Below, piece by piece: positions 24,799-32,882 of a stretch of 64,000 nucleotides of DNA. The notes beneath the pieces are model-generated. The model had not been told where the DNA came from, ran no database searches, and saw only the letters and a list, made by a program, of their open reading frames with translations. The position numbers and the translations under genes were made by a program. The DNA is taken from NCBI RefSeq assembly GCF_005233515.1, contig NZ_QFZZ01000010.1, forward strand, positions 124,001 to 188,000, given 5' to 3'. The DNA comes from Pseudomonas sp. CFBP13508 (lineage in GTDB: Bacteria; Pseudomonadota; Gammaproteobacteria; Pseudomonadales; Pseudomonadaceae). Within the stretch, counting starts at the first letter, position 1, and every line of letters begins with the position of its first letter.

Positions 24799-25683
24799 TC
24801 AAACGCTCCGCAACATGCGCCACAGCGCCAGACTGCCCAGCACCTGCAACGCGGCGGCGCTGAGCAGCATGGTCTGGCCGCTTTCGTCGTGCCACATGCC
24901 GAGCATGTAGCCGGGGTTGGTCAGCATGAAGTAGCTCACCAGAATCAGCGGCAGCAAACCCAAAACCCAAGCGGTCATGCGCGTTTCCCCAGTCAGCGCG
25001 CGCAACTGCCGCGCGCCCTGGTCGCGCTCGCGGATCAGTTTGATCAGGTTCTCCAGCAGCTCACTGGCATTGCCGCCGTAGCGATGATTGACCTTCAGGC
25101 CGAGGGCGAACATGCGCAGTTCGTCCTGCTCGTAGAGTTCGGCAAAATCGTTGACCGCATCGGGGAGGTTCACCCCCAGTTGCACGTTGCGCTGCACCCG
25201 GCCCATGGCCGCTTTCAAGGGGTCTTCACTGGCCTCGATGCCGCCCAGCACCGCATCGCTCAGCGTGCGCCCGGACTTGAGACTGCGCACCGTGTAGTCG
25301 AGCAGTTGCGGCAGTTGTTCGATCATGCGGCGGATCCGTCGGCGGTAGCGGACGGCGATGAACAGCCGCAATGCAACGGGTGGTGCAATCAGCATGAGCA
25401 CCAGCCCGCCCCAGCTCGCGGTTAAAAATCCTGCTGCCATCGCTGCTGCCCACAGGCTCAGCCATTGTCCGAGACGTTCGCTCAGCCAACCCAGTCCCGC
25501 ACGTAGAAACATGCGTTCCAGTCCCACCCATCTGGTCTGCTCGACGACCAGTTGCGGTTGCCCGGCGGCGAGTCGGTTGAGAACCTTTTCCGTCGCGGTC
25601 TTGCGCAGGCCTTGCAGGAACAGATAGATCGACAGCCCGAGCAGCATCAGGCAGATGGCGATAAGAATGATCGGTCCCAGCAT
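24799..25683 (-). CDS. tadB: Tad pilus inner-membrane platform protein TadB
   Basis: The 294-residue protein begins with a membrane segment (MLGPIILIAICLMLLGLSIY) and carries a T2SSF domain with VRSLKSGRTLSDAVLGG and VNHRYGGNASELLENL. More hydrophobic segments follow, ending in VLGLLPLILVSYFMLTN. It is exactly the same length as TadC, its partner in the platform. It starts 17 bp after tadA stops. Intact and typical. Confidence 0.92.
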   Translation of the reverse strand: MLGPIILIAICLMLLGLSIYLFLQGLRKTATEKVLNRLAAGQPQLVVEQTRWVGLERMFLRAGLGWLSERLGQWLSLWAAAMAAGFLTASWGGLVLMLIAPPVALRLFIAVRYRRRIRRMIEQLPQLLDYTVRSLKSGRTLSDAVLGGIEASEDPLKAAMGRVQRNVQLGVNLPDAVNDFAELYEQDELRMFALGLKVNHRYGGNASELLENLIKLIRERDQGARQLRALTGETRMTAWVLGLLPLILVSYFMLTNPGYMLGMWHDESGQTMLLSAAALQVLGSLALWRMLRSV

Positions 25684-25700
25684 CTGCGTGCTCCTCGCCG

Positions 25701-26969
25701 TCAGCCCAGGTGAGCGTCGTGGCGCAGCTTGTCGCCGGCCGGGTTGACCGCTTCGCGCACAAAGCCAAAGCCCGTGCGACGGTCGAGGCGGAACAGGGTG
25801 TTGGTGACGTAGACATCCTCGCGAATGCCGACCACTTCCACCACTTCGCTGACGCAGCGCCGGCCATCGGGCATGCGTGTCAGTTGAATAATCACGTCGA
25901 GGGCGGCGCAGATCATCTGGCGCAAGGTGCGTTCGGCAATCGAGCGCCCGGTCAGGCCCACCAGCGTCTCCAGACGCAGCAGCGCATCCTGGGCATTGTT
26001 GGCGTGCACGGTGCTCATCGAACCGTCGTGGCCGGTGTTCATTGCGGTGAGCACGTCGACCACTTCGACGCCTCGGATCTCGCCAAGAATGATCCGGTCG
26101 GGACGCATGCGCAGGGCGTTGCGAATCAGGTCGCTGGCCTTGACCTCGCCATGACCCTCAGCGTTGGGGGGACGGGTTTCCAGACGCACCACATGCGGAT
26201 GGCCGAGTTGCAGCTCGGCGACGTCTTCGATGGTCACCAGCCGTTCGTGCGGGTTGATCAACTGGCTGAGGATGTTCAGCAGCGTGGTCTTGCCGGTGCC
26301 GGTGCCGCCACTGATGAGGATGTTGCAGCGCCTGCCCACGGCGTTCTGCAGGAATTCGAAAATCGCCAGATCGATGGTCTGCATCGCCATCAGGTCGGTG
26401 CTCTTGAGCATGTCCTTGCGGAACTTGCGGATCGACAGGCACGGGCCGTCGAGGGCGATCGGCGGGATGATCGCGTTGACCCGGCTGCCATCGGGCAGGC
26501 GCGCATCAACCATCGGCGAGGACTCATCGAGGCGGCGCCCGAGCGGCGCAAGAATGCGCTGCATGACCCGCTCGACGTGATGCGCGTCGATAAAACGCAG
26601 ATCGCTCTGATGCAGTACGCCGTCGCGCTCGATGAACACCCGGTGCGGGCCGTTGACCAGAATCTCCGTCACCGACGGGTCGCGCAGCAGGACTTCCAGT
26701 GGGCCGAATCCGGTGAGTTCGTCGACGATTTCCTCGCCGAGGCGCTCCATCTCGTAGCGCGAGATCGCCAGGTGCAAGCGCGCGATGTATTCGGCGACCT
26801 TGTCGGTGACGAACTGCGCCAGTTGCTGGCGTGAACCTTCCAGCAGATTTTTTCCTGACTCCTCGATGGCGTCGATGATGTAGCGGTGCAGGACTAGTTT
26901 CAGGCCTTCGTGATCGCTGTTGCCGATCGCTCCGCGTGGCGTCGCGCCAAAGAGTTTTTCTGCGCTCAT
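25701..26969 (-). CDS. tadA: Tad pilus secretion ATPase TadA (CpaF)
   Basis: The 422-residue hexameric ATPase powers Flp pilus assembly. Walker A GGTGTGKTT is at 221-229, the Walker B region DRIILGEIRG at 291-300, and the His box GHDGSMSTVHAN at 313-324. The N-terminal all-helical domain and RFIDAHHVERVMQRI are typical of CpaF/TadA. The ATG at 26969 overlaps the tadZ stop (ATGA); the frame is open upstream to 27341 but that is antisense-quality sequence within tadZ. Confidence 0.95.
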   Translation of the reverse strand: MSAEKLFGATPRGAIGNSDHEGLKLVLHRYIIDAIEESGKNLLEGSRQQLAQFVTDKVAEYIARLHLAISRYEMERLGEEIVDELTGFGPLEVLLRDPSVTEILVNGPHRVFIERDGVLHQSDLRFIDAHHVERVMQRILAPLGRRLDESSPMVDARLPDGSRVNAIIPPIALDGPCLSIRKFRKDMLKSTDLMAMQTIDLAIFEFLQNAVGRRCNILISGGTGTGKTTLLNILSQLINPHERLVTIEDVAELQLGHPHVVRLETRPPNAEGHGEVKASDLIRNALRMRPDRIILGEIRGVEVVDVLTAMNTGHDGSMSTVHANNAQDALLRLETLVGLTGRSIAERTLRQMICAALDVIIQLTRMPDGRRCVSEVVEVVGIREDVYVTNTLFRLDRRTGFGFVREAVNPAGDKLRHDAHLG

Positions 26970-28156
26970 GAGTGGCCTCGCAGACGGTCGAACCAGGTGA
27001 CTTTCGGTTTGCTCAGGCCTTCGGAACGCTTGGCCAGACGCTCGCCGAGGGCGCGCAGGCTCTGGGTGAGTTTTTCCCGGGGCGCCAGTTCGAAAAGGCT
27101 GACGCCCTGGTTTTTCGCGTTCAGGCGCACGTCGGGACTGAAGGCCAGCACGGCGATGACTTCCAGATTGAAGGTCTTGCCCAGGGTTTCGGCATCCGGC
27201 GCGACGTTGCTCAGGTAGCGATCGATCAGCAAGCGCCCATGCTCGAGTTTCATGCCTTTCTCGCGCCACTGGTTGAGCACGGCGAGGTTGCGTCGGCAGT
27301 TGAGGACGTTCTGGTCGGTGTACCACAGCAGTTTGTCGCAATGGCTGACGAAGGTGCGCAACGCCTCACTGTCGGCCTGCCCGGTGAGGTTCACGACAAT
27401 GTGCTGGAAGTGCTGGCGCAGGGCGCTGAGGAGCATGTACAGCTCGGCGGCACTGGTGGATTCCAGCGGCTCGTCGCTGTTGGCGTAAGCAAGAATTCGC
27501 AGGCCGTGCTCGGCGCTGGTGAAAGCGCTGTCGATCAGCGTCGCGTCGAGCCGGCGCAAATGACGCAGGGCGTCGCCGAAGTGAAACGAACTCTCCAGAC
27601 CCAACAGCGCCAGACTGTCGCCACGCGGCAGACCGAGGTCGAGCAGCAGGGTTTGCTGGCCGCTTTTCTGCACGACCATGGCCATGTGATTGGCGATCAA
27701 GGCGCCGTCCGACGCGCCTTGCACACCGTACAGAACGGTAAGCCCGCCGAGCTGGGTGTTGGGAGTGACGGCGGGCAGGCGTTTGCCCAAGCGCCGCACC
27801 AGCCCGGCGACTTCGCTGGAACGCGAGCCATAGGCGACAAAATCCCGCGCACCGGCGCGCATCGCATTGAGCACAAGCTGATTGTCCATGCCGTCACCGA
27901 GCGCAACAATCGCCAGCATCGGCTTGGCTTCCAGCGCACCTTCGATCAGCGCGCTCTGCGCCACGACGTGCTCGCGGTCGAGACCGACGAAGACCAGACT
28001 GGCGAACGTTACATCGACCAGTGCGAGCAATTCGTCGAGGCTGCCGGCACCGGCGCTGATGACCTGGCCGAGTGGCGCGAGGGCGCTTTGCAGCCATTCC
28101 AGATCGGTGCTGTTGCGGGTGATGGCGAGGAAGGTCTGACTGAGATTCTGGTTCAT
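26966..28156 (-). CDS. tadZ: Tad pilus localisation protein TadZ (CpaE)
   Basis: The 396-residue protein has an N-terminal receiver-like domain (about 5-125), lacking an obvious phosphorylation site, and a C-terminal MinD/ParA-like ATPase fold with a degenerate P-loop (VLYGVQGASDGALIA, about 150). TadZ/CpaE places the pilus machine at the cell pole. The stop and the tadA start overlap by ATGA, and its start overlaps the rcpA stop in the same way. The atypical Walker A, lacking the usual GKGG, agrees with what is known of Pseudomonas TadZ (recall). Confidence 0.9.
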   Translation of the reverse strand: MNQNLSQTFLAITRNSTDLEWLQSALAPLGQVISAGAGSLDELLALVDVTFASLVFVGLDREHVVAQSALIEGALEAKPMLAIVALGDGMDNQLVLNAMRAGARDFVAYGSRSSEVAGLVRRLGKRLPAVTPNTQLGGLTVLYGVQGASDGALIANHMAMVVQKSGQQTLLLDLGLPRGDSLALLGLESSFHFGDALRHLRRLDATLIDSAFTSAEHGLRILAYANSDEPLESTSAAELYMLLSALRQHFQHIVVNLTGQADSEALRTFVSHCDKLLWYTDQNVLNCRRNLAVLNQWREKGMKLEHGRLLIDRYLSNVAPDAETLGKTFNLEVIAVLAFSPDVRLNAKNQGVSLFELAPREKLTQSLRALGERLAKRSEGLSKPKVTWFDRLRGHS

Positions 28157-29394
28157 TGCGACAACCCGCTGCGCTTGTCGAAGTTGCCGTTCTCGAGGAA
28201 GAACATGCGATAGAAATTCGGGTCGTAATTGCGCAGTTTCTCTCCCGGCAACGACGGCAGTCGCGCGTCCGCCGCCAGTGGCTGGACCAGGTGCGGGGTG
28301 ACGATCATCAGCAGTTCGCGCTCTTCGCGCTTGATCTGCGAACCCTTGAAGAACGCGCCGAGGATGGGAATGTCGCCAAGGCCGGGAAACTTGTTCACCT
28401 GCGAGCTGTTGGTGGTGCTGATCAAACCGCTGATGACAAAACTTTCGCCATCACCCAGCGACACGCTGGTGTCGGTGCGGCGAATGGTCAGCGCCGGAAC
28501 GGTGGTGCCGGCGATGTTCACCGCGTTGGCAAAATCCAGTTCGCTGACCTCCGGGGCGACCTTCAGCGCGATGCGATCGCGGCCGATGATGGTTGGCGTC
28601 AGGGTCAGGCGGATGCCGAATTCCTTGTACTCGATCGACACGCTGTCGCTGCCGGAACTGGGCACCGGAATCGGGATTTCCCCGCCGGCCAGGAAGCTCG
28701 CACTCTGTCCGTTCAGTGCCACCAGACTCGGCCGCGCCAGGGTGTAGGCGAAACCGCTGGTTTCCAGGGCATTGATGATCGCCATGGTCTTGCCGCCGAC
28801 CCAGGAGAAATTGAACAGCGAGTTATCCACCGGCAGGCGCGGCTGCGGTACGCCGTCGATTGGTGGCAGCGTGCCGGGCGAGCCGAACAGGAAATTGCCG
28901 CGCGTGCCGATCAGCGACGCCGTGGCTTCCTTGAGTTTGGTGCGGCTGACTTCGACGAAGCGAATGTCGGTCTGCACCTGCGATGGCAGGGTCGGATCGT
29001 CGGACGGCACGCTGCTGGTCAGCGCCGTGGTCGCCGCGCCCTGGACGAAGACCATGGCTTGCTGCGGCTGCGCCGAACACGCGGTCCAGACCATCAGGCT
29101 GGTTGCGCCGGGGCCGACGCCCGTGAGCAGAAAGGACGAACCGCCATTGGCATGCACGTCGGCAATTTTCGGGTCGCCCACTGCCAGCCGAGTGATTGCC
29201 ACAGGTGACTGCATGTCCTGCTGGAAGCCTTCACCGATCTCGATCACCGAGGGCAGGCGCGGCAGTGCCGAGCAATTGCCCACCGCCGCGAGGGCGGTAT
29301 CCATCGTCAATCCCAACAACAGCAAGGCCCGGAGCGCCGGTTTCAATGTCGGTCTGAGTCGACTCTGCATGCACGTGAGTCCTTGCGCAGTCAT
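28153..29394 (-). CDS. rcpA: Flp pilus outer-membrane secretin RcpA
   Basis: The 413-residue secretin (CpaC family) forms the outer-membrane channel for the pilus. A signal peptide (ALRALLLLGLTMDTALA) is followed by a pilus-formation N domain (GVGPGATSLMVW) and the secretin domain (RPSLVALNGQSASFLAGGEI, KVAPEVSELDFAN, PGLGDIPILGAFFKG). The ATG at 29394 overlaps the rcpC stop, matching the overlaps elsewhere in the operon. A second in-frame ATG at 29370 has AAGGA upstream and may be the real start. Confidence 0.92.
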   Translation of the reverse strand: MTAQGLTCMQSRLRPTLKPALRALLLLGLTMDTALAAVGNCSALPRLPSVIEIGEGFQQDMQSPVAITRLAVGDPKIADVHANGGSSFLLTGVGPGATSLMVWTACSAQPQQAMVFVQGAATTALTSSVPSDDPTLPSQVQTDIRFVEVSRTKLKEATASLIGTRGNFLFGSPGTLPPIDGVPQPRLPVDNSLFNFSWVGGKTMAIINALETSGFAYTLARPSLVALNGQSASFLAGGEIPIPVPSSGSDSVSIEYKEFGIRLTLTPTIIGRDRIALKVAPEVSELDFANAVNIAGTTVPALTIRRTDTSVSLGDGESFVISGLISTTNSSQVNKFPGLGDIPILGAFFKGSQIKREERELLMIVTPHLVQPLAADARLPSLPGEKLRNYDPNFYRMFFLENGNFDKRSGLSQ

Positions 29395-30332
29395 GGGGTT
29401 TGTTGGCTGATCTGGTTGCCGCGAATGATTTCCACCGCAGGCCTGGGCGCCGCGCCGGTACTGGCGGTGGCAGGTGCTCTTTGCGCGCTGCCCAGAGCGA
29501 GTTGAGTGAACTGGAAGAGCTGGCTGTTGGCGCGATCCAGGTGCGCGGGCGATTGCGCTTCGCCGGCCCAGTATTTGGCCAGCCGTTGTTCTTCGCTGCT
29601 GCGCACCGCGAGACGCAAGGTGCCGACTTGAGTGGCGAGCATCAGGCGGCTGAGCAGTTGTTCCGGCACCGCCAGCACCACAGTGCGTGCTGTAATCCGG
29701 CGTTGGTCCTGTTTGATTTTTTCTTCGGCGCTGAGGCTGGGCGTCGTCGGTTGGCCGTCGTTGGTCAGGCCGTACTGATCACCGATCCCGAGCACGCGCA
29801 GGGCGGGAACGGCGATCTGCGCCGACTGCTGCAGATTGCTCGCGTCCTCGCGCAGATACAGCAGCACATCAACGTAATCGCCCGGCAGCAACTGTCCGGC
29901 GGCACCGATCACTTCATCGACGGCCACGGTCAGTGCGCGCTCGTCGCGGCGAATCATCCGCGCCAGCGCTCCGCCGGCCTGGAAGCTTTCGTCATTCAGC
30001 CAGGTGCCGGCGCTGAGGTGGCGCCAAGGCGTGCGGCCGACTGCTTGTTCGATGCTGGTCAGGCTGCCGGCCGGTGCGCTGCGCAGTTTTTCCACGGTCA
30101 CATCGGCGGCGGTCAACGGCGTGAACGGCGCTACATCGTGGAGCACCACCACCACCGGTTGGCGGGTCTGGTCTTCGGCAATCGCGACAGTCTGTTCAAC
30201 GCTGGTCGCAGGGGCGACGGGTGCCTCGGCGACTGGGGCCGGCTGACGACTGAGCACCAGCCCCCAGTAACCGACAAAAACCGCACCGAGCAACAGCAAC
30301 GCGGCGAGGCTCATGGTGACGCGACTGTTCAT
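29391..30332 (-). CDS. rcpC: Flp pilus assembly protein RcpC (CpaB)
   Basis: The 313-residue periplasmic or inner-membrane-anchored protein has an N-terminal membrane segment (MSLAALLLLGAVFVGYWGLV) and an SAF-like domain (VVLHDVAPFTPLTAADVTVEK and GTWLNDESF), followed by the CpaB signature AVDEVIGAAGQLLPGDYVDV. CpaB-type proteins steady the secretin. The ATG at 30332 has GGGAGAG upstream, and it is the first gene of the leftward operon rcpC-rcpA-tadZ-A-B-C-D-DUF3613. The upstream gap is shared with flp. Confidence 0.92.
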   Translation of the reverse strand: MNSRVTMSLAALLLLGAVFVGYWGLVLSRQPAPVAEAPVAPATSVEQTVAIAEDQTRQPVVVVLHDVAPFTPLTAADVTVEKLRSAPAGSLTSIEQAVGRTPWRHLSAGTWLNDESFQAGGALARMIRRDERALTVAVDEVIGAAGQLLPGDYVDVLLYLREDASNLQQSAQIAVPALRVLGIGDQYGLTNDGQPTTPSLSAEEKIKQDQRRITARTVVLAVPEQLLSRLMLATQVGTLRLAVRSSEEQRLAKYWAGEAQSPAHLDRANSQLFQFTQLALGSAQRAPATASTGAAPRPAVEIIRGNQISQQTP

Positions 30333-30662
30333 GACGGCTCTCCCTTTCCTGCTGCACAACCGACGGCATCTGCTTGTGAAGGGCTTACTCATTCGGCAGC
30401 TATGAACATGCAACTATTTCGCTATTTCCAAGCTAGCTGATCCAAGCAAAAGCGCCATTAATGACAGGCAAAATAACCCACCAAAAGTATGAGTCCCGGC
30501 CAATTAACGGCAGGAAGTGGCCGAGACACATTGGCATTAATGCTTTGTGATTAATGCGTTCTTACAGTTGTTGGGTGGGGGTTTGTTGACAATGCTCAAG
30601 TGGCCCGGTGGAACCTTGCCGCGGTGGTGATGTCGGCGCCAGAGGCGCGAAGGAGTGGAGCT
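30333..30662. promoter_or_regulatory. divergent control region of rcpC and flp
   Basis: This 330-bp AT-richer gap has no gene and must hold the promoters for the leftward tad operon and the rightward pilins. It contains CATTAATG (30456-30463), the perfect palindrome GCATTAATGC (30534-30543) and ATTAATGC (30550-30557), a TTAATG cluster that could be PprB sites. TTGACA at 30586-30591 has no good -10 at 17 bp. Confidence 0.5.
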
Positions 30663-30878
30663 ATGTTTGGTGTAACTTTCGATTATCTGCTCGCCAGGGC
30701 TCGCGCGTTTGCCCGCAGCGAAGAGGGTGCTTCAGCGATTGAGTATGCGATTGTGGTGGCGATGGTGGCAGTTGTTGTCGTCGTGTTCGTGACGCCGATC
30801 GGCGCGAAGGTACTCGCGATATTCAACTCGGTACTGACCTCGCTGGGCGGTACAGCGCAAGTGCGTCCGACCACTTGA
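30663..30878 (+). CDS. flp: Flp type IVb pilin, copy 1
   Basis: The 71-residue prepilin has a basic leader ending EEG, cleaved before ASAIEYAIVVAMVAVVVVVF, with Glu at +5 and Tyr at +6, the Flp signature. The rest is a single hydrophobic helix and a short tail. AAGGAG lies seven bases before the ATG. It should be matured by FppA and polymerised by the Tad machine. A second pilin follows 112 bp downstream with almost the same core. Confidence 0.95.
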   Translation: MFGVTFDYLLARARAFARSEEGASAIEYAIVVAMVAVVVVVFVTPIGAKVLAIFNSVLTSLGGTAQVRPTT

Positions 30879-30990
30879 TGGCTATCTCTTCTTCCTGTTC
30901 GGTGTCTGTGCGTAAGTGACAGGTGCGCCCAGGCATTGACAGGACCTCCGTTTGCCAGCGTCCGACCATGTCGGCGCGAGGAGAATGTCC

Positions 30991-31203
30991 ATGCTGCTTG
31001 ATTATTTGCTGACGCGGGTACGAGCATTTCTGGCTAGCAGTGACGGTGCCTCTGCCATCGAATATGCGATTGTCGTGGCGATGGTTGCCGTGGTGGTTGT
31101 GGTGTTTGTGACACCGGTTGGCGCGAAGGTACTGGCGATTTTCAACAGTATCCTGGTGTCGCTCGGTGGCACCGCGCAGACGGCTCCGGTGCAGACGCCC
31201 TGA
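30991..31203 (+). CDS. Flp type IVb pilin, copy 2
   Basis: The 70-residue prepilin starts MLLDYLLTRVRAFLASSDG, cleaved before ASAIEYAIVVAMVAVV. The core through FVTPVGAKVLAIFNS is identical to copy 1 except for a few conservative changes, while the leader and the C-terminal tail (TAPVQTP) differ. I chose the ATG at 30991, seven bases after AGGAG, over the ATG at 30985, which is too close. P. aeruginosa has one flp, so this is a lineage-specific duplication. It could be a minor or alternative pilin. Confidence 0.93.
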   Translation: MLLDYLLTRVRAFLASSDGASAIEYAIVVAMVAVVVVVFVTPVGAKVLAIFNSILVSLGGTAQTAPVQTP

Positions 31204-31274
31204 TTGAAGTGCCGGTCGCGTCTGGCCAACGGCGCGCTACACTGAGATTTACTTTCAGTATTTCGGGGCTGCCC

Positions 31275-31682
31275 ATGAATTCTCCCTCGCTGCCGCGCCA
31301 ACAGTTGCTTCTGGTTGACGATGAAGAAGACGCGTTGCTGGAGTTGGCGGAGTTGCTGGAGGGGGAGGGGTTTACCTGTCATACCGCGACGTCGGTGAAG
31401 CTGGCGTTGCATCTGTTGACCCGGCATCCGGATATTGCTTTGGTGATTACTGATTTGCGCATGCCCGAGGAGTCGGGCATGTCGTTGATCAGGCGGCTGC
31501 GTGAGCATACGTCGCGGGAGCATTTGCCGGTGATTGTGATGTCGGGGCATGCGGATATGGAGGATGTCAGCGATATGTTGCGGTTGCAGGTGCTGGATCT
31601 GTTTCGCAAGCCGATTTATCACGTTCGGTTGTTGGAGACCCTGGATAATCTGTTTCCCAAGCCTCGGGTTCAGGCTGGGTGA
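31275..31682 (+). CDS. single-domain response regulator
   Basis: The 135-residue protein consists of a receiver domain only: LLLVDDEEDALLEL (acidic residues about 15-17), phospho-acceptor D60 in VITDLRMPEESG, Ser/Thr switch MSGHAD and K112 in LFRKPIYH. The ATG at 31275 follows GGGGCTGCCC. There is no output domain, so it would act by binding a partner or as a phosphate sink. Its position directly after the pilin genes suggests a link to PprA/PprB signalling; that is inference. Confidence 0.85.
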   Translation: MNSPSLPRQQLLLVDDEEDALLELAELLEGEGFTCHTATSVKLALHLLTRHPDIALVITDLRMPEESGMSLIRRLREHTSREHLPVIVMSGHADMEDVSDMLRLQVLDLFRKPIYHVRLLETLDNLFPKPRVQAG

Positions 31683-31722
31683 ACTCGGCGGCCTTTGGGC
31701 CGACCGTGTTGGTGGGGTTTTG

Positions 31723-32035
31723 GGTGAATATCCGTTGCTGCGGGGGTGGCTGATTACGGTTCCGCCCTTACGGCGGGTCACCTTTTTCAAACGCCAAAAA
31801 GGTAACCGAAAAGGCTTGCTCCTGCGTTCGGCCCTCGCAGGCTCGGGTTCCTTCGCTCCGTGACTGATCCGGGCGCAGCGGCTACGGTTTGCTTCGCTGC
31901 ACCTCCTTCCGCTGTGTCTGGCTGCGCCAGACGGTCGCTGCGCTCCCACGCCCGGATCAATCCCTCCACTCAGCCTTCCGACGTCGCCCGTGGATCAAGA
32001 TCAAAAGCGGTACTCGAGCTAACGCTCATCGTGTA
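31723..32035 (+). repeat. long intergenic repeat, copy 2
   Basis: It has the same orientation as the copy at 21212-21530, with over 110 bases virtually identical (GATCCGGGCGCAGCGGCTAC onward) and a shared end (ATCAAGATCAAAAGC...ACTCGAGCT). The two direct copies enclose the pilus assembly genes and pilins. Confidence 0.8.
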
Positions 32036-32085
32036 GGAGCTGCCGAAGGCTGCGATCTTTTGATTTTGATTTTGATTTTGCTGTT
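32034..32085. repeat. third REP type with TTTTGA microsatellite
   Basis: TAGGAGCTGCCGAAGGCTGC is a REP-like palindrome seen widely in Pseudomonas (recall), followed by three TTTTGA/ATTTTG units. Confidence 0.6.
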
Positions 32086-32335
32086 CTGTGGGAACGAGCC
32101 TGCTCGCGAAGGCGGCCTGCCAGCCGACCAATTTCTTCCTGATGTACATCAATCCTGTGGGAGCTGGCTTGCCAGCGAAGGCGGCCAGCCAGCCGACCTG
32201 TTTCTCGCTGATGTACTCGATTCAAACTGTGGGAGCGAGCCTGCTCGCGAAGGCGGCCTGCCAGCCCACCATTTTCTTCCTGATGTACATCAATCCTGTG
32301 GGAGCTGGCTTGCCAGCGAAGGCGGTCAGCCAGCC
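32086..32335. repeat. tandem array of four REPs, two alternating types
   Basis: Units begin at 32086, 32155, 32227 and 32296, all in the same orientation. Units 1 and 3 have GAGCCTGCTCGC-type palindromes; units 2 and 4 have CTGGCTTGCCAGC. The linkers (TTCTTCCTGATGTACATCAATC) alternate too, so the array is a duplicated dimer of about 140 bp. Confidence 0.85.
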
Positions 32336-32385
32336 AAAAAGGCTCTGCCTGACTCACCACCTGCGCAACCAGCCTCTAGCTCTTG

Positions 32386-32748
32386 TCACTCCGGCACAAG
32401 CCTGTCCAGTACGCGGTTGACCGCCAGTTCGCCCAGCATGATCACCTGCTGTATTCCCAACAGGGAGCTGCGCTGCGGTCCATCGATAAATCCGGCGAGG
32501 TCGCTGGCCATGATGCTTGCCGAGGCCAGTGATTCGCAGGCATGCACCAACAGGGTTTCGTTGTCCGCAGCCGGGTCGACGATGAACAGGGTGCTGGGTT
32601 TGCGCGGTGCGGCAGGGTCTTTGATGAGGCGGGGGTTGAGGTAGTAATCGATGGCGCGGTCGGCGGCTTCCTTGAGTTTTTGCGCTTCGAGGAGCGGGTC
32701 GGCGAAAGTCGGATCGGCAAGGGGTGGATCGGGCGTTATCTTTTTCAC
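32386..32748 (-). CDS. DUF6124 family protein, second copy
   Basis: This 120-residue protein is the same length as the copy at 22412. Its GTG start at 32748 lies nine bases after CAGGAG. It shares PDPP near the N-terminus, AADRAIDYYLNPR, STLFIVDPAADNETLLVHAC and IQQVIMLGELAVNRVLD with the other copy. Function is unknown. The GTG overlaps the TGA of a 45-codon leader frame (GTGA), suggesting translational coupling. It is transcribed leftward, facing the repeats and the pilus genes. Confidence 0.78.
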   Translation of the reverse strand: MKKITPDPPLADPTFADPLLEAQKLKEAADRAIDYYLNPRLIKDPAAPRKPSTLFIVDPAADNETLLVHACESLASASIMASDLAGFIDGPQRSSLLGIQQVIMLGELAVNRVLDRLVPE

Positions 32749-32882
32749 GGGCTCAGTCTCCTGATGGAGTAGGGCCGCAACCCGTTCGCGACTAAACGAA
32801 AGGGAGGCAGCTGCACGCAGGTTAGTCGACCGATGAGCCACGAAATCGGCGCGCCCGAAGGCGCCCTGCGCACAGCCACCAT
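32745..32882 (-). promoter_or_regulatory. conserved DUF6124 leader with UUCG hairpin and 45-codon leader frame, copy 2
   Basis: On the minus strand ATGGTGGCTGTG is followed by GCGCC-UUCG-GGCGC (32851-32864) and GCGTGCAGCTGCC. The frame from the ATG at 32882 encodes 45 residues starting MVAVRRAPSGAP and stops on the TGA that overlaps the gene's GTG. Compared with the other copy, three of the five stem pairs differ by compensatory changes. Confidence 0.6.

Noticed and set aside
30586..30614. TTGACA as an flp promoter
   Set aside because: No acceptable -10 at 16-18 bp; kept only as part of the control region.
32086..32335. Regularly spaced palindromes resembling a CRISPR array
   Set aside because: Units alternate two REP types, spacers are also repeated, and no cas genes are present.
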